A DNA stretch of 64,000 nucleotides. It comes from Allobosea sp. 67-29. GTDB lineage: Bacteria; Pseudomonadota; Alphaproteobacteria; Rhizobiales; Beijerinckiaceae. The notes below the pieces were generated by a model. That model saw only the letters and a list, made by a program, of their open reading frames with translations, was not told the origin of the DNA and did not search any database. Shown here piece after piece: positions 18,597-25,460 of this stretch; position 1 is the first letter of the stretch, and each line of letters starts with the position of its first letter. The translations under genes were made by a program, and so were the position numbers. The stretch is from positions 563,184 to 627,183 of the forward strand of contig NZ_MKSQ01000026.1 of assembly GCF_001898115.1 (NCBI RefSeq), in the 5' to 3' direction.

Positions 18597-18613
18597 AAGT
18601 CATCATCTAGATA
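18585..18613 (+). promoter_or_regulatory. candidate promoter of the cold-shock gene
   Basis: TTGCGT (18585-18590), a 17-base spacer and TAGATA (18608-18613). Transcription from here would leave a leader of about 135 bases before ATG 18755, in keeping with the long leaders of cspA-type genes. Confidence 0.35.
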
Positions 18614-18754
18614 TAAACGCATCGAGATTGCTTGGTTGGTTTTTGTTTTACCGCGCTCTGGGCGCGGCATCGATGATCCCCCCTTTCAAAATCGTTCTGA
18701 ACTCGCCTGACATCCTGTCGGGGAGCGACAGAGTTTGCCAGAAGGAGGGTTTTC

Positions 18755-18964
18755 ATGACCACCGGCACTGTGAAATGGTTCAACTCCACCAAGGGCTTCG
18801 GCTTTATCCAGCCCGACGATGGCGGTCAGGACGTGTTCGTCCACGTCTCCGCCGTCGAGCGGGCCGGCATGCGGGAGCTCCGCGAGGGCCAGAAGATCGG
18901 GTTTGAGGTCGCTCGCGACAACAAGTCCGGCAAGATGGCCGCGGAGCAGTTGCAGGCTGCGTAA
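18755..18964 (+). CDS. cspA: cold-shock protein, CspA family
   Basis: A 69-residue single cold-shock domain that binds single-stranded RNA and DNA. RNP1 (KGFGFIQPDDGG) and RNP2 (DVFVHVSAV) are intact and the N-terminus TTGTVKWFNSTKGFG is canonical. GGAGG lies 9 bases before ATG 18755. A long AT-rich leader precedes the gene and a strong terminator follows, so it is monocistronic. Several Csp paralogues usually exist, so cold induction is not certain. Confidence 0.95.
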   Translation: MTTGTVKWFNSTKGFGFIQPDDGGQDVFVHVSAVERAGMRELREGQKIGFEVARDNKSGKMAAEQLQAA

Positions 18965-19022
18965 TCAGGCCATGTGTCATCGGCGACCACGGATGTACTG
19001 GCGCCTTGACCATAGCCATAGG

Positions 19023-19052
19023 AAAGGCCGGGCCCATGCTCGGCCTTTTTTG
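19023..19052 (+). terminator. rho-independent terminator after cold-shock gene
   Basis: Stem AAAGGCCG / CGGCCTTT (19023-19030 with 19041-19048), 10-base loop, followed by a run of T. It lies 58 bases after the cold-shock stop. Confidence 0.8.
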
Positions 19053-19165
19053 CTTTTGAGGTCGCCCGCGATCAGCGATCCGGACCGGGCTGCCTCGATA
19101 CAGCCGGCAGGATGCACACAGCATCCGCTCGCGCCAGTGCTCGAACACAAATCAAGGAGAACGAC

Positions 19166-19405
19166 ATGCTTCAACAATCCAAGCAGCGGATGACTGCCGA
19201 CAATCAATTTCTCAAGCTCCAGACCAAATCGCTGGCGAAAGGTCGGATGAACTCGGAGATGGATAGCATCATCCAGCAGCGTGCCGAAAACACCGCCCGC
19301 CTGCGCGGCCTTCGGCTTGCCAAGCAGGCGCAAGACCAGGCCCTGGCTCTTGCATCGCCGCCACTCAAGACGAAGCGCCCGAAGGTGTCTAAAATCTCGG
19401 CATAG
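19166..19405 (+). CDS. small hypothetical protein, basic and helical
   Basis: A 79-residue protein rich in Gln, Lys, Arg and Ala (MLQQSKQRMTADNQFLKLQ at the start, then a helical middle and a basic tail TKRPKVSKISA). ATG 19166 follows AAGGAG by 7 bases. The pattern suggests a helical, possibly nucleic-acid-binding protein, but I do not recognise the family. It lies 64 bases before the transglutaminase-like gene, on the same strand. Confidence 0.6.
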   Translation: MLQQSKQRMTADNQFLKLQTKSLAKGRMNSEMDSIIQQRAENTARLRGLRLAKQAQDQALALASPPLKTKRPKVSKISA

Positions 19406-19469
19406 CATCCCGGAACCCGGCTTGGCGGCCGCGTGTTGCGGTCTCACCCATTCAGGTGAGAAGGCATCC

Positions 19470-20303
19470 ATGGACATTCGCGTCGGCTATCGGGTCGAGA
19501 TCAGCACAATCCAGGCTGTTCCCGGCATCCTGCTCCTCGATCCGCATCCGGGCCGACAGGCGGATTTCTTGAGTGAGCCAAACCCGCGCGCCGTGTCGAT
19601 CGCTGACGGTAGCGAGGTGCCCGTCGAAGAGTATACGGACGGCTTCGGCAATCTCTGCCGCAGGCTCGTCATTCCCGCGGGCGGCGCGATCTTCACCAAC
19701 GACATGGTGGTGCGGGATTCCGGTCTGCCCGATCAGTTCGACCAGACTGCAGCGGAGATATGGCCTCCCGATCTGCCGCCCAACGTGATCGAATACATGC
19801 TGCCGAGCCGATATTGCGAGGTCGACGAGCTGTCGGCTACGGCTTGGGGTCTGTTCGGGAGTTTCGCACCGGGCTGGAACAGGGTCCAGCGGATCTGCAA
19901 CTACGTGAACGCACAGATCCGTTTCGACTATCAGTGCGCGCGCAGCACGCGGACAGCCGCCCAGGCCATGAACGAGCGGGTCGGCGTCTGCCGCGACTTC
20001 ACGCATCTGGCTATCGCATTGTGCCGGGCGATGAACATTCCGGCGCGCTACTGCAACGGGTTTCTCGGCGACATCGGCGTTCCTCCCGATCCGGCGCCCA
20101 TGGATTACAACGCCTGGTTCGAGGCTTATCTCGGCGGGACGTGGTGGACCTTCGACGCGCGACATAACGTGCCGCGCATCGGTCGCATTCTCGTGGCGCG
20201 CGGGCGCGACGCAGCCGACATCCCGATGGTCCATACCTTCGGTCCGCACATGCTGAACCGCTTCGAGGTGATAACCGAAGAGGTCGCCCCAAAGGTCGCC
20301 TAG
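19470..20303 (+). CDS. transglutaminase-like protein with substituted catalytic His
   Basis: A 277-residue protein with a transglutaminase-like N-terminal beta domain followed by a transglutaminase core. The nucleophile Cys is in RVGVCRDFTHLA and the Asp is in TWWTFDARHN. The position where the core family has His (H-A-W-x-E) reads Y-N-A-W-F-E, so the catalytic His is Asn. ATG 19470 (MDIRVGYRVEI) is taken as the start because the frame upstream is not conserved-looking. The C-terminus IGRILVARGRDAADIPMVHT is typical of this proteobacterial subgroup. It may be a protease or peptide-modifying enzyme, or catalytically inactive. Confidence 0.85.
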   Translation: MDIRVGYRVEISTIQAVPGILLLDPHPGRQADFLSEPNPRAVSIADGSEVPVEEYTDGFGNLCRRLVIPAGGAIFTNDMVVRDSGLPDQFDQTAAEIWPPDLPPNVIEYMLPSRYCEVDELSATAWGLFGSFAPGWNRVQRICNYVNAQIRFDYQCARSTRTAAQAMNERVGVCRDFTHLAIALCRAMNIPARYCNGFLGDIGVPPDPAPMDYNAWFEAYLGGTWWTFDARHNVPRIGRILVARGRDAADIPMVHTFGPHMLNRFEVITEEVAPKVA

Positions 20304-20407
20304 GGCTACGGATCGTCGTTTCGAGGGCGCATTGCCATGTCACCACTCATATATTGTGGCTGACCAGAGGCGACTGTAAACCGCCGCGCATTCGTTTGCG
20401 GTATCTC

Positions 20408-20677
20408 TCACGTCTTGCTGAGTATGCGGTTCAAGGTATCGGTAATCGGATTTTGGTCGCTTTTTCGGCGCCCGAACGAACTGGTCTTCCCGGGCAGCAC
20501 GATCTGCCCTTCGCCTATGACGCGTTCGCGGTCATCGTTTCCCTTCACGCGATACTGGGGTTCGCCGTTCATGCGCGTGGGCAGAACCCGGGTTATGGCA
20601 TAGGTGCCGGTGGCGCTCTGGTCGTGAAAGCCGAATGCGAGGCTGACTCGGTCCCCGACCTTGAAATGATGCGACAT
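20408..20677 (-). CDS. conserved-looking hypothetical protein (small SH3-like)
   Basis: An 89-residue protein beginning MSHHFKVGDRVSLAFGFHD, with VGDRV and YAITRVLP-like strands that suggest a small beta-barrel. An AAGGAG site lies 7 bases upstream of ATG 20677. Similar short proteins are frequent in Rhizobiales, but I can name no function. It is transcribed leftward, 75 bases after the 92-residue gene that starts at 21031. Confidence 0.6.
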   Translation of the reverse strand: MSHHFKVGDRVSLAFGFHDQSATGTYAITRVLPTRMNGEPQYRVKGNDDRERVIGEGQIVLPGKTSSFGRRKSDQNPITDTLNRILSKT

Positions 20678-20752
20678 GTCTCGCTCCTTGGTTTGATGCC
20701 CTCTGGAGCCGAGAGCGAGCTGAGTATCTTTCTGACGCGCCGATGCGGGACC

Positions 20753-21031
20753 TCAGCCCGTCAATGGATGGTCGGAAAGCAGAGGTGTGCCCGCAATCAA
20801 ATTGCGTAAGCCAGTCCTGACAGTTTGAACGGTGAACTCGGCCAAGGCGGCTTCATCGGTCGCAAATTCAGCGAGCCATATGGTCCAGCCGCCATCGGTA
20901 TGGACAAGCTCAGGGGTCCACCCGCCGGACCAGGCCATCTGATAAATCTCGACCTGGACCGTGATGCCACCTTGATGAAAACTTTGGCTCAGCGAGGACC
21001 GCCTCGTTTCATTCTTGTCGAGCTGCATCAC
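20753..21031 (-). CDS. hypothetical protein
   Basis: A 92-residue protein. A region with FHQGGITVQVEIYQM, then WTIWLAEFATDEAALAEF, resembles short rhizobial proteins of unknown function in which a strand pair is followed by an acidic helix. It starts inside the stop of the upstream frame (ATGA at 21031-21028), which suggests coupling. No signal or membrane segment. Coding status moderately supported by composition. Confidence 0.5.
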   Translation of the reverse strand: MMQLDKNETRRSSLSQSFHQGGITVQVEIYQMAWSGGWTPELVHTDGGWTIWLAEFATDEAALAEFTVQTVRTGLRNLIAGTPLLSDHPLTG

Positions 21032-21306
21032 AGGCTCGGTACCCCTTGATGCTGATGGTGCAAACGCTCGCTGGGACTAAGGTTGATCAAACAGCCCTGT
21101 CGAGCACGCGCAAAGGCCGTGCGGCGGCCGCCATATTGGTCAGTCCAGTAGGTCACGGCGCGTTCGATCGCTGTATCCCGATCGCAATGGAAAAGAACCT
21201 TGCCGCAGATCTCGCCGGGTTCGGTATGCGCTGTTTCGATAATCGGCTGGTCCGCGGGGAGGTCGGCACCGTCGCGCCGGATCGCCCTGCCGTCGCCGGG
21301 TTGCAT
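21028..21306 (-). CDS. hypothetical protein
   Basis: A 92-residue frame beginning MQPGDGRAIRRDGADLPADQ and containing FHCDRDTAIERAVTYWTDQYGGRRTAF. The 4-base overlap with the next gene supports it being read. The upstream site is weak (GAGAA). Family not recognised; it could be a fragment of a longer gene, since the region upstream is degenerate. Confidence 0.4.
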   Translation of the reverse strand: MQPGDGRAIRRDGADLPADQPIIETAHTEPGEICGKVLFHCDRDTAIERAVTYWTDQYGGRRTAFARARQGCLINLSPSERLHHQHQGVPSL

Positions 21307-21785
21307 GATGTTCTCGATTATGATTGCCGGCCGAAATGCTCGGGCGGAGGAAAGCGCGCAAAGGCAGCGTTACTTTCAGGAAGCGCCTTATTCGGGCGGA
21401 TAGCAAGAAATACCTGATTGATCGCGCTTTGCGCGCATAGCGATAAACTCGCTGTCAAGCCGGACGGAACGCGAATGGCTGTCGTGCCGATGCGCGGAAC
21501 TTACCGGCTGTTATCACATGAGGGCAACGCCTTGCTTCAATCTCAGATTTGTTCGGAACTGCCGCCCCATGCGCTGAAGTGGCGTTGGCCAGACGCGGAT
21601 TTCAGCGCACTCCTGTGAACCGAGGTGCATCCATTCCGCGAAGCTGTCTTCAGCCGGCGCCTACCCCGATCGCGTCGGCGGCGTTCGACTACCATCATCG
21701 AGAGATTCGGAAGCGCCAAGTAAGGTAGAATTCAATCATTCAATCGATCGTTTTTTCTCGAAACTCAGTGATATTCGTCATATTG

Positions 21786-21806
21786 AAATAATACTACGAT
21801 ATTATT
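21786..21806. repeat. short inverted repeat in AT-rich region
   Basis: Arms AATAATA and TATTATT with a 6-base loop CTACGA, in the AT-rich patch upstream of the candidate promoter. May be a binding site or a chance feature of AT-rich DNA. Confidence 0.4.
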
Positions 21807-21815
21807 CTCATTGCC

Positions 21816-21844
21816 TTGCGAAATAAAATCGAGCATATTATATT
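21816..21844 (+). promoter_or_regulatory. candidate promoter of the small membrane-protein/DUF1488 genes
   Basis: TTGCGA (21816-21821), 17-base spacer, TATATT (21839-21844). A perfect inverted repeat begins 2 bases after the -10 box, where a repressor would block initiation. Confidence 0.35.
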
Positions 21845-21845
21845 A

Positions 21846-21873
21846 CAATATCTCGAAACGCATCGAGATATTG
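21846..21873. repeat. perfect 10-bp inverted repeat, operator-like
   Basis: CAATATCTCG (21846-21855), 8-base spacer, CGAGATATTG (21864-21873). The arms are perfectly complementary. It covers the expected transcription start of the downstream genes, so it could be an operator or a 5' hairpin in the mRNA. Confidence 0.6.
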
Positions 21874-21924
21874 CTTTGAGCATTTGCGCGAAGCGCCCCG
21901 ATTTGGGCCAACCGGAGCCCGTCC

Positions 21925-22050
21925 ATGACAAATATTTCCAGCAGCTGGTTCATTTATCGCGCTTGGGCCGCGGATCGCCATCTGGTTTGGTTCGCGCATG
22001 GCGGCCTCATCGCCGCATTCGCGCTGGCCTTCGCGCTCGTCCTGAAATGA
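21925..22050 (+). CDS. small membrane protein, 41 residues
   Basis: ATG 21925 with CGGAG 7 bases upstream opens a 41-codon frame that begins MTNISSSWFIYRAWAADRH and ends with one strongly hydrophobic segment (GGLIAAFALAFALVL) and a final Lys. The stop TGA overlaps the next start (ATGATG). One membrane pass is predicted. The tight overlap with the following frame supports translation. Family not recognised. Confidence 0.5.
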   Translation: MTNISSSWFIYRAWAADRHLVWFAHGGLIAAFALAFALVLK

Positions 22051-22346
22051 TGTCTGTCATTCATCCGGATCTGGAAAAGGCTCGGCTTGCAGCAGCCGTC
22101 TACGCTCCGGCACCGGAGGCGTCTGCGCTGGTCTATGGATTGATCGGCATGGCACTCTGCAGCGTCGGCATGTGGGGCGCAGGTCTGTTTTATGATTTGC
22201 CTTTGATGCCCCACTTGTCGTTGGTGGTTGCGGGTTAGCTGATCGCGTTTCCGACCGGGATTTTGCTGAGAAATACGCGGAAGAGACGCCATGTCGATGC
22301 CTATCAGGTTGAGCTGGCGCGTCTCGTCGGAGGGTGCAGATCATGA
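22047..22346 (+). pseudogene. two-segment membrane protein interrupted by an in-frame TAG
   Basis: From ATG 22047 (or 22050) the frame runs 63 codons (MSVIHPDLEKARLAAAVYAP at the start, one membrane segment SALVYGLIGMALCSVGMWG) to TAG 22236-22238. The same frame then continues open for another 35 codons (LIAFPTGILLRNTRKRRH and beyond) and ends at TGA 22344, which overlaps the next gene's ATG by 4 bases. A second membrane segment (LSLVVAG, stop, LIAFPTGILL) spans the TAG exactly. A TGG (Trp) to TAG change is the simplest explanation. Confidence 0.55.
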
Positions 22347-22612
22347 GCCTCGACTTTCCCAACGCGATCCGGCGTTACGAACCTGCTCGCGGTTGCGTGA
22401 GCTTCTGGGGTTCCGAGGCATCACTGGAAATCATGTTCCAGATCGAGCTAGATGTTCTGCGGAGTTTAAGCCCCGCTATTATCGACGGAAGCGAGAGTTC
22501 GTTCCTCGTCGCATTCGACCTCAATAGATCAGCGATATTGGGGGCCGCTCGCGCCGCCTATTCAAAAAAGCGCGGGGGCTATCATCGGCTGTCGGCAGGC
22601 AACTTCAGCTAG
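22343..22612 (+). CDS. DUF1488 family protein
   Basis: An 89-residue protein matching DUF1488: MSLDFPNAIRRYEPARGCVS, FWG, then E-D/E-x-L-x-x-L and a FDLNRSAILGAARAAY segment. ATG 22343 overlaps the stop of the interrupted frame upstream. The family is short, widespread in Rhizobiales and of unknown function. It closes the three-frame small-gene unit. Confidence 0.75.
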   Translation: MSLDFPNAIRRYEPARGCVSFWGSEASLEIMFQIELDVLRSLSPAIIDGSESSFLVAFDLNRSAILGAARAAYSKKRGGYHRLSAGNFS

Positions 22613-22736
22613 CAATGGTCGGAGGTTACCGGTTGCACATGAAGGAGCGCCGCCGGCGACAGGTGGCGCTTCGACCTGCTCGCATGGCGACTTTGCGTTT
22701 GACCGGCCGTCATCTATCGCAGGAGGACGCAACATC

Positions 22737-22979
22737 ATGGGCGAACGGCGAGAACTATATCGCAGTCCCGCGGGCGACTGCTGGTTTCTGGGGCGGGAGC
22801 CGACGAGCGGTGCAGCCTTCGTGATCCATCAACCGAACGGCCCAGGAGGCGGCCAACTGTCACATATGGAGTTGGGAGCCTTCCTCGTCTCCGGAAAGTC
22901 GGACCGTCCCGAGCAACGGGCCTTGCTCCGTCTCATCGGCACGCTCGTGGACGTTCCTCCTTACGCGGATCGGGCATGA
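22737..22979 (+). CDS. conserved-looking hypothetical protein
   Basis: An 80-residue soluble protein: MGERRELYRSPAGDCWFLGR, then FVIHQPNGPGGGQLSHMELG and a C-terminal helix QRALLRLIGTLVDV. AGGAGG lies 10 bases before ATG 22737. Similar proteins are common in Rhizobiales and have no assigned function. An insertion sequence lies 31 bases after its stop. Confidence 0.65.
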   Translation: MGERRELYRSPAGDCWFLGREPTSGAAFVIHQPNGPGGGQLSHMELGAFLVSGKSDRPEQRALLRLIGTLVDVPPYADRA

Positions 22980-23326
22980 CGTCGTGATCCCGGCCGCCGA
23001 CCAAGCTGTAGGGTCGAGACTGAACGCAGCCAATAGGCGACGAGAGCAGCGAGGCAAAGCGAAGCCAAATAGTTCCTGGCGAGCTTGTCGTAGTGTGTTG
23101 CGATGCGCCTGAAGTCCTTGAGCCGACAGAACATACGTTCGATGGCATTGCGGTCGCGATAGCGTTTGCGGTCGAAGGGGCGGAAGAACCTGCGGTCATT
23201 CTTGTTCGGGATGACCGGTCGCATGCCCCTGCCGACGAGATCTTCGCGGACCGCGTCGCTGTCGTAGGCCTTGTCGGCGAGCAGCTCGTTTGCCGGTGGA
23301 GCGGCGTCGAGCATGATGGGTAACAT
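22961..23326 (-). CDS. IS5-family transposase, second frame (OrfB, catalytic C-terminal part)
   Basis: The C-terminal half of the DDE transposase. It includes the second Asp (LLADKAYDSDAVR) and the Glu (RNAIERMFCRLKDFRRIATH). The frame is open back to the slippery run at 23449-23459, so it is normally made as an OrfA-OrfB fusion by -1 frameshifting; the ATG at 23326 is probably internal. The element supplies no stop codon: the frame runs through the left inverted repeat and 48 bases of flanking DNA to a TAA at 22963-22961. All three catalytic residues are present, so the transposase may be active. Confidence 0.8.
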   Translation of the reverse strand: MLPIMLDAAPPANELLADKAYDSDAVREDLVGRGMRPVIPNKNDRRFFRPFDRKRYRDRNAIERMFCRLKDFRRIATHYDKLARNYLASLCLAALVAYWLRSVSTLQLGRRPGSRRHARSA

Positions 23327-23388
23327 CCTGAGGTCTGCGGCTTGTCCGGGCGTCAGTGCGAGGACGAGAGGCCCGCCCCTACCGTCGC

Positions 23389-23778
23389 TTAGGGCATGGA
23401 TCTTAGTCGTTCGACCACCTCGTGCGCGACCAATCGCCTGACATTGCTCCCCCCTTTTTCAGCGCCCGCCGCCGAGCGGTGCGCCTTGATGTGGGTGCTG
23501 TCGGCGAGAAGCTGCCGGTGCGTGCGCCTGTCTTCGGTCAGAGCCGCGTAGATGCTCTGCCAGATGCCTTTCCGGGACCAGCGATTGAAGCGGTTATAAA
23601 CCGTCGTGTAGGGCCCGTATTCAACCGGGCAGTCGCACCGGCGGCAGCCCCATCGAAGCACATGCACGATCCCGCTCAGAATGCGCCGGTCGTCGACCCG
23701 CGGTGGGCTGCCATAATGCGGCAGCAGCGGCTCAATCTTCGACCATTGCTCGTCATTCAACCAGAACAATCGGCTCAT
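23389..23778 (-). CDS. IS5-family transposase, first frame (OrfA)
   Basis: Starts at ATG 23778 (MSRLFWLNDEQWSKIEPLLP) with GGGAG 10 bases upstream; an alternative ATG at 23796 is in frame. It carries the DUF4096-like N-terminal domain and the first catalytic Asp (LLADSTHIKAHRSAAG). The last 22 residues or so are out of frame relative to the family because the protein continues in the -1 frame after the A5G6 run (23459-23449). The start codon lies within one arm of a 13-bp inverted repeat. Confidence 0.85.
   Translation of the reverse strand: MSRLFWLNDEQWSKIEPLLPHYGSPPRVDDRRILSGIVHVLRWGCRRCDCPVEYGPYTTVYNRFNRWSRKGIWQSIYAALTEDRRTHRQLLADSTHIKAHRSAAGAEKGGSNVRRLVAHEVVERLRSMP
23449..23459 (-). promoter_or_regulatory. 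programmed -1 frameshift site in transposase
   Basis: Minus strand reads AAAAAGGGGGG. OrfA reads GAA AAA GGG GGG AGC; the family sequence resumes as GAG CAA TGT CAG GCG in the -1 frame. Typical slippery heptamer context for IS elements of this family. Confidence 0.65.
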
Positions 23779-23806
23779 GAAGCTAAAATCTCCCATGAGC
23801 CGATTG
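23767..23806 (-). repeat. 13-bp perfect inverted repeat around the transposase start
   Basis: CAATCGGCTCATG (23767-23779) and CATGAGCCGATTG (23794-23806) with a 14-base loop. In minus-strand RNA the transposase ATG (23778) lies in the 3' arm and the ribosome site GGAG begins the loop, so a hairpin would hide the start codon. Confidence 0.75.
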
Positions 23807-23827
23807 AAATCCGCTGAGTTTAGACCC

Positions 23828-24131
23828 TAGATCGTTCAGTGACGATGAATCAGTCCGTTATATCGAGCCGTTTTGCACCTTCGGGAATCTGGGAATTGGG
23901 GTCCGTCAACCGCCGTGTGGCGCTCCCCGACAACGGTCATCAAAGACAATGCAGATATCGTCTGTCGAGACAGCTTTAACGGTATCGCGCCTGACCTTGG
24001 AACTGTGCGATCCCGACGACAATGCTCTTCCCGGCCAGCTTCGAACCGCGCAAAACGGTCCTAAAAACCAGTCCTGACGCCCCTTGCGAGGCGGTCCCAA
24101 AAACCGGCATTTATCGAGGAAAAGCAGTGAA
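23828..24131. other. intergenic region between IS element and tRNA-Arg
   Basis: About 300 bases with no convincing gene. It is downstream of the minus-strand tRNA and flanks the right end of the insertion sequence. No inverted repeat with a T-tract was found. Confidence 0.5.
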
Positions 24132-24208
24132 TGGCGCGCCCGAAAGGATTCGAACCTCTGACCCTCAGATTCGTAGTCTGATGCTCTATCCAGCTGAGCT
24201 ACGGGCGC
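24132..24208 (-). tRNA. tRNA-Arg (anticodon ACG)
   Basis: 77 bases with encoded CCA. The acceptor stem is GCGCCCG / CGGGCGC with discriminator G, the D-arm GCTC-AGCTGGATA-GAGC, the anticodon stem TCAGA / TCTGA with loop CTACGAA (anticodon ACG, read as ICG), and the T-loop TTCGAAT. All arms pair, apart from the usual wobble. Confidence 0.96.
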
Positions 24209-24365
24209 GTCTCAGAGCGTCAAGACGCTTGTGCGTCTGGCCTGATGAGGGGGACATAGCCGCTCGCTTTCGTCTTGGCAACCGGAAAATCGCAAGCCGC
24301 CAGGACGAGCTTCCGCTGTGGATATCCAGCCGTGTGGCGTTTGCCATCAGGCTGGCGCCGACCAC

Positions 24366-24731
24366 CTAACCGATGGCGAGCTTCACCCGGTCCGGTCGCT
24401 TGGACCGGGCAGCGGGCCGCGCTTTCGGAAGCTTCTCCGCAATGCCGTAGAGGCGTTCGCGGCGGTCCAGCTCGCTCCAGATCTCGTCAGGTTCGATACC
24501 CAGGGCGGTCCAGAGCGCGACGAGATTGTAGATCAGGTCGGCACTCTCCAGGATCGTCTCGCGCCGCTGGCCCTGCAGCGCCGCGATGCCGGTCTCCACG
24601 GCCTCCTCCGCGACCTTCTTCGCCATTTTCGGCAGGCCGTCGCCAAACAGCTTGGCCGTGCGCGAACGGGCGGGATCGCCATCACGGGCCTGCCCGATGG
24701 CCGCATGGAGCCTCTGGACCGAATCAGTCAT
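24366..24731 (-). CDS. hisE: phosphoribosyl-ATP diphosphatase (HisE-like)
   Basis: A 121-residue all-helical NTP pyrophosphohydrolase that removes diphosphate from phosphoribosyl-ATP, the second step of histidine synthesis. The core KMAKKVAEEAVETGIAALQG, then ETILESADLIYNLVALWTAL, carries the E-x-x-E and E-x-x-D metal-binding motifs. It stands alone, away from any other his gene in this window, and the C-terminus is extended by a basic tail (KARPAARSKRPDRVKLAIG). Since MazG-type relatives share the fold, HisE is likely but not certain. Confidence 0.85.
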   Translation of the reverse strand: MTDSVQRLHAAIGQARDGDPARSRTAKLFGDGLPKMAKKVAEEAVETGIAALQGQRRETILESADLIYNLVALWTALGIEPDEIWSELDRRERLYGIAEKLPKARPAARSKRPDRVKLAIG

Positions 24732-24880
24732 GCCGGCAGCCTCGGCCGGTCAAATGAGAGTTTGATGACAGCCGGGACTGGATGACGACGCCACGGCGCG
24801 CGGCACGCGCAAGGTGCCGAAGCGTCCCCGGGCAGGCCGCAAGCGCCCGGCAGGCCGCCGGGACGGGTTGATGAATGCGG

Positions 24881-25090
24881 TCAGCGTGTCGCGCGGCGCG
24901 TCGCCCTGACGACGCTCGGACCGGAGACCGCGCCTGCGGCTCCGCCGACCACCGCGCCGACCGGCCCGGCCACGACAGCCCCCGTGCCTGCTCCGACGGC
25001 GGCGCCGCCGATGCGCTGTTCCACCGTGTTGCCGCAGCCCGCCAGCATCAGCGTGACGGCCAGGGCGGAAGCGAGAAAGGGCAGGCGCAT
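24881..25090 (-). CDS. small glycine-zipper lipoprotein
   Basis: A 69-residue envelope protein with a lipoprotein signal peptide (MRLPFLASALAVTLMLAGC, Cys at 19). The mature part is a glycine-zipper segment (GGAAVGAGTGAVVAGPVG, AVVGGAAGAVSG), like YMGG/Rcv-type outer-membrane-associated peptides. Ribosome site GGAG lies 7 to 8 bases upstream. Function unknown; proteins of this kind sit in the envelope and may form oligomers. Confidence 0.75.
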   Translation of the reverse strand: MRLPFLASALAVTLMLAGCGNTVEQRIGGAAVGAGTGAVVAGPVGAVVGGAAGAVSGPSVVRATRRATR

Positions 25091-25189
25091 GTTCTTTTCT
25101 CCGGAAGGGCGAGGATCGAAACGCCATCTTGTCCGTCAGGTTCCCTCAAAGGAAAAGCGGATTTCCCGCGCGCAGCCTCGCGATCGCTC

Positions 25190-25217
25190 TTGCGATCCAC
25201 GGAAAAATCCGTATACA
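25190..25217 (+). promoter_or_regulatory. candidate promoter of rpmJ
   Basis: TTGCGA (25190-25195), 16-base spacer, TATACA (25212-25217), about 115 bases before ATG 25335. A GATCGC-tctt-GCGATC palindrome (25182-25197) overlaps the -35 box. Confidence 0.45.
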
Positions 25218-25334
25218 GCCGGCATCGCATCAGTCGCACCATTGTCATGGGCGATGAGGGCCGAAGGGCTCGCTTCGCAGACTGTCCGTTTTTGACCGGC
25301 GCATTCGCGAGGATGGGCCGATGGAGTTGGTACG

Positions 25335-25460
25335 ATGAAGATCCGCAATTCGCTGAAGTCGCTGCGTGCGCGCCATCGCGACAACCAGCTGGTGCGCCGC
25401 AAGGGCCGCATCTACATCATCAACAAGGTCCAGAAGCGCTTCAAGGCGCGCCAGGGCTGA
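25335..25460 (+). CDS. rpmJ: 50S ribosomal protein L36 (bL36), cysteine-free type
   Basis: A 41-residue ribosomal protein: MKIRNSLKSLRARHRDNQLV, then RRKGRIYIINKVQKRFKARQ and a final Gly. It lacks the C-C-C-H zinc ribbon of the canonical bL36 and is the zinc-independent type normal in Alphaproteobacteria. GGAG lies 7 bases before ATG 25335. It is isolated from other ribosomal genes, with its own promoter. Confidence 0.95.
   Translation: MKIRNSLKSLRARHRDNQLVRRKGRIYIINKVQKRFKARQG

Larger units (their letters stand above)
21307..21924. other. intergenic, AT-rich region with inverted repeats
   Basis: About 620 bases without a convincing gene. The first half is GC-rich; a short frame at 21475-21618 has no recognisable features. 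From about 21715 to 21880 base composition drops sharply in GC against the rest of the window, and this part holds two inverted repeats and a candidate promoter for the small genes that follow. Confidence 0.5.
23011..23827 (-). mobile_element. IS5-family insertion sequence (IS427-group-like), 817 bp
   Basis: Imperfect terminal inverted repeats: left end GGGTCGAGACTGAACG (23011-23026) and right end, read inward, GGGTCTAAACTCAGCG (23827-23812), 12 of 16 matching. A TA dinucleotide flanks both ends (23009-23010 and 23828-23829), the usual target duplication of this group. Inside are two overlapping transposase frames on the minus strand joined at an A5G6 slippery run. Size, end sequence and two-frame layout fit the IS427 group. 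Confidence 0.85.

Noticed and set aside
21418..21618. A 66-codon frame starting at TTG, or 47 codons from ATG 21475.
   Set aside because: No good ribosome site and no recognised domain; kept as intergenic.
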